Shown: positions 15,435 through 15,980 of the stretch, one piece after another
How positions within the stretch are numbered: the first letter of the stretch is position 1
Layout: each line of letters starts with the position of its first letter
Source: an uncultured Lachnoanaerobaculum sp.
GTDB lineage: Bacteria; Bacillota; Clostridia; Lachnospirales; Lachnospiraceae
NCBI GenBank assembly: GCA_916720285.1
Contig: CAKAQP010000031.1
Coordinates: 1-15,980, forward strand
Length of the DNA stretch: 15,980 nucleotides
Reading direction: 5' to 3'
Notes under the pieces: model-generated
Told to the model about the DNA's origin: nothing
The model's database searches: none
What the model saw: the letters and a program-made list of their open reading frames with translations, nothing else
Position numbers and translations under genes: made by a program

Positions 15435-15463
15435 TTGTTTTCATCTATGATAGAATATATAGA
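15435..15463 (+). promoter_or_regulatory. Weak candidate promoter for the Lys-rich protein gene
   Basis: TTGTTT (15435-15440) and TATAGA (15458-15463) are 17 bases apart. TATGAT (15446-15451) and TAGAAT (15451-15456) are alternative -10 hexamers but lack a good -35. A promoter is expected here because a strong terminator lies just upstream. Confidence 0.35.
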
Positions 15464-15474
15464 AGTACTTCTTG

Positions 15475-15490
15475 AAAGGAGCATTACTCC
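15475..15490 (+). promoter_or_regulatory. Shine-Dalgarno within a small hairpin
   Basis: AAAGGAG (15475-15481) is the only ribosome site for the ATG at 15494, at an unusually long spacing of 12 bases. GGAG (15478-15481) is followed by a 5-base loop and CTCC (15487-15490), so the site can pair with its own complement. The pairing is only 4 bp. Confidence 0.4.
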
Positions 15491-15493
15491 AAA

Positions 15494-15980
15494 ATGAGAG
15501 ATGATGATTTTTACAGAGAACTTAGTGAGGCTGACAGCGAAGATCTTGAAAAATACTTAAAAGATTTAGCTAAGCTGAAAAAAATTAGAGAAGAAGAAAA
15601 ACTAAAAGAACAAAACAAAGAACTGCTTAAAAAATTAAGTGAAAACAATAAGAAAATTGAAGAAATCGGACAGAATATAAGAAAAGTAGAAAAAAAGCCG
15701 GATAAGATAAATATCATAGGTTCGAAGAAATCTTCAAAGTTAAAGAGCGGAAGAAATATAAAAAGCAATACTAATGATGATGAGGAAACAGGCGGAATAA
15801 AAATTCCTTTGCCAAAGAGCAGTCAAAAAGCTGTGGTAAGAAGGGACGATGTATACAGAACTCAGACCGTTCAAAGAGAAGAGGCACCGAAAAAGGTGGT
15901 TAAAAAGAAGGTTACAAAGCCCGTTACCAAAAAGATTGTTAAAACCAAAAAGGTTACTAAAAATGTGAATCCTAAGACGG
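15494..15980 (+). CDS. Highly charged, lysine-rich coiled-coil protein, 3'-truncated by the window
   Basis: An open frame of 162 codons runs from the ATG at 15494 to the window end without a stop. The N-terminus is acidic (MRDDDFYREL), followed by a long Lys/Glu-rich stretch (about residues 15-60) with heptad-like Leu and Ile spacing, probably a coiled coil. A basic segment, a Gly-containing linker and then a Lys/Val/Thr-rich degenerate repeat (about 131-162, units such as KKVTK and KPVTK) follow. There is no signal peptide or membrane helix in the visible part. It has its own upstream region after a strong terminator. I do not recognise the family. The visible part could be the cytoplasmic head of a larger membrane protein or a nucleic-acid-binding tail. 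Confidence 0.7.
   Translation, partial: MRDDDFYRELSEADSEDLEKYLKDLAKLKKIREEEKLKEQNKELLKKLSENNKKIEEIGQNIRKVEKKPDKINIIGSKKSSKLKSGRNIKSNTNDDEETGGIKIPLPKSSQKAVVRRDDVYRTQTVQREEAPKKVVKKKVTKPVTKKIVKTKKVTKNVNPKT

Noticed and set aside
15511..15768. An 85-codon minus-strand frame rich in Phe, Leu and Ser, looking like a membrane protein
   Set aside because: It is the complement of the Lys/Glu-rich coiled-coil gene; AAA/GAA codons read as TTT/TTC on the other strand.
15892..15962. Degenerate AAAAAGGTT-like nucleotide repeats, considered as a direct-repeat or CRISPR-like array
   Set aside because: Spacing and sequence are irregular and the repeats are explained by Lys/Val/Thr codons in the open frame.

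Overview
The window is a chromosomal segment of a low-GC Firmicute, most likely a member of the Lachnospiraceae. The evidence is the low-GC, AT-rich sequence with purine-rich Shine-Dalgarno sites (GGAGG/AGGAG), the sepF-ylmH-lspA-rluD envelope/division cluster, a large class B penicillin-binding protein next to a RodA-type SEDS protein and mgsA, and cytidylate-kinase-like and zinc-ribbon membrane proteins of a kind typical of that family. All 16 genes I can support are on the + strand. I see no tRNA, rRNA, insertion sequence, prophage or CRISPR array. This is ordinary housekeeping chromosome with some unusual local details, not an obvious defence or mobile island.

Region 1 (1-3824) is an elongation/cell-wall operon: the 3' part of mrdA (PBP2 transpeptidase), rodA (SEDS glycosyltransferase), mgsA (methylglyoxal synthase) and a membrane-anchored D,D-carboxypeptidase. 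The transpeptidase and SEDS pair would build lateral wall peptidoglycan, and the carboxypeptidase would trim stem peptides. Region 2 (3825-4410) is a small P-loop NTPase gene with its own promoter and a strong terminator.

Region 3 (4419-10405) starts at a near-consensus promoter. It continues as a tightly packed operon: HlyD-like membrane protein, yggS/ylmE, sepF, ylmH, aroB, lspA, rluD. It combines FtsZ-ring anchoring (SepF), PLP homeostasis, RNA modification or binding, lipoprotein processing and one shikimate-pathway enzyme. A terminator-like hairpin lies between the promoter and the first Shine-Dalgarno.

Region 4 (10406-15394) encodes a cytidylate-kinase-like protein translationally coupled to a lipoprotein amidase. 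These are followed by two membrane proteins that both end in cytoplasmic zinc ribbons, the first being a lipoprotein with three similar extracellular modules. A strong terminator closes the unit. Region 5 (15395-15980) begins a new gene for a highly charged, lysine-rich coiled-coil protein that runs off the window.

Points most worth a second look: the terminator-like hairpin in the 5' leader of the division operon; the replacement of the catalytic Asp of MgsA by Glu; the absence of minCDE and of divIVA at the two loci where related genomes usually carry them, with aroB in the divIVA slot; and the paired zinc-ribbon membrane proteins.
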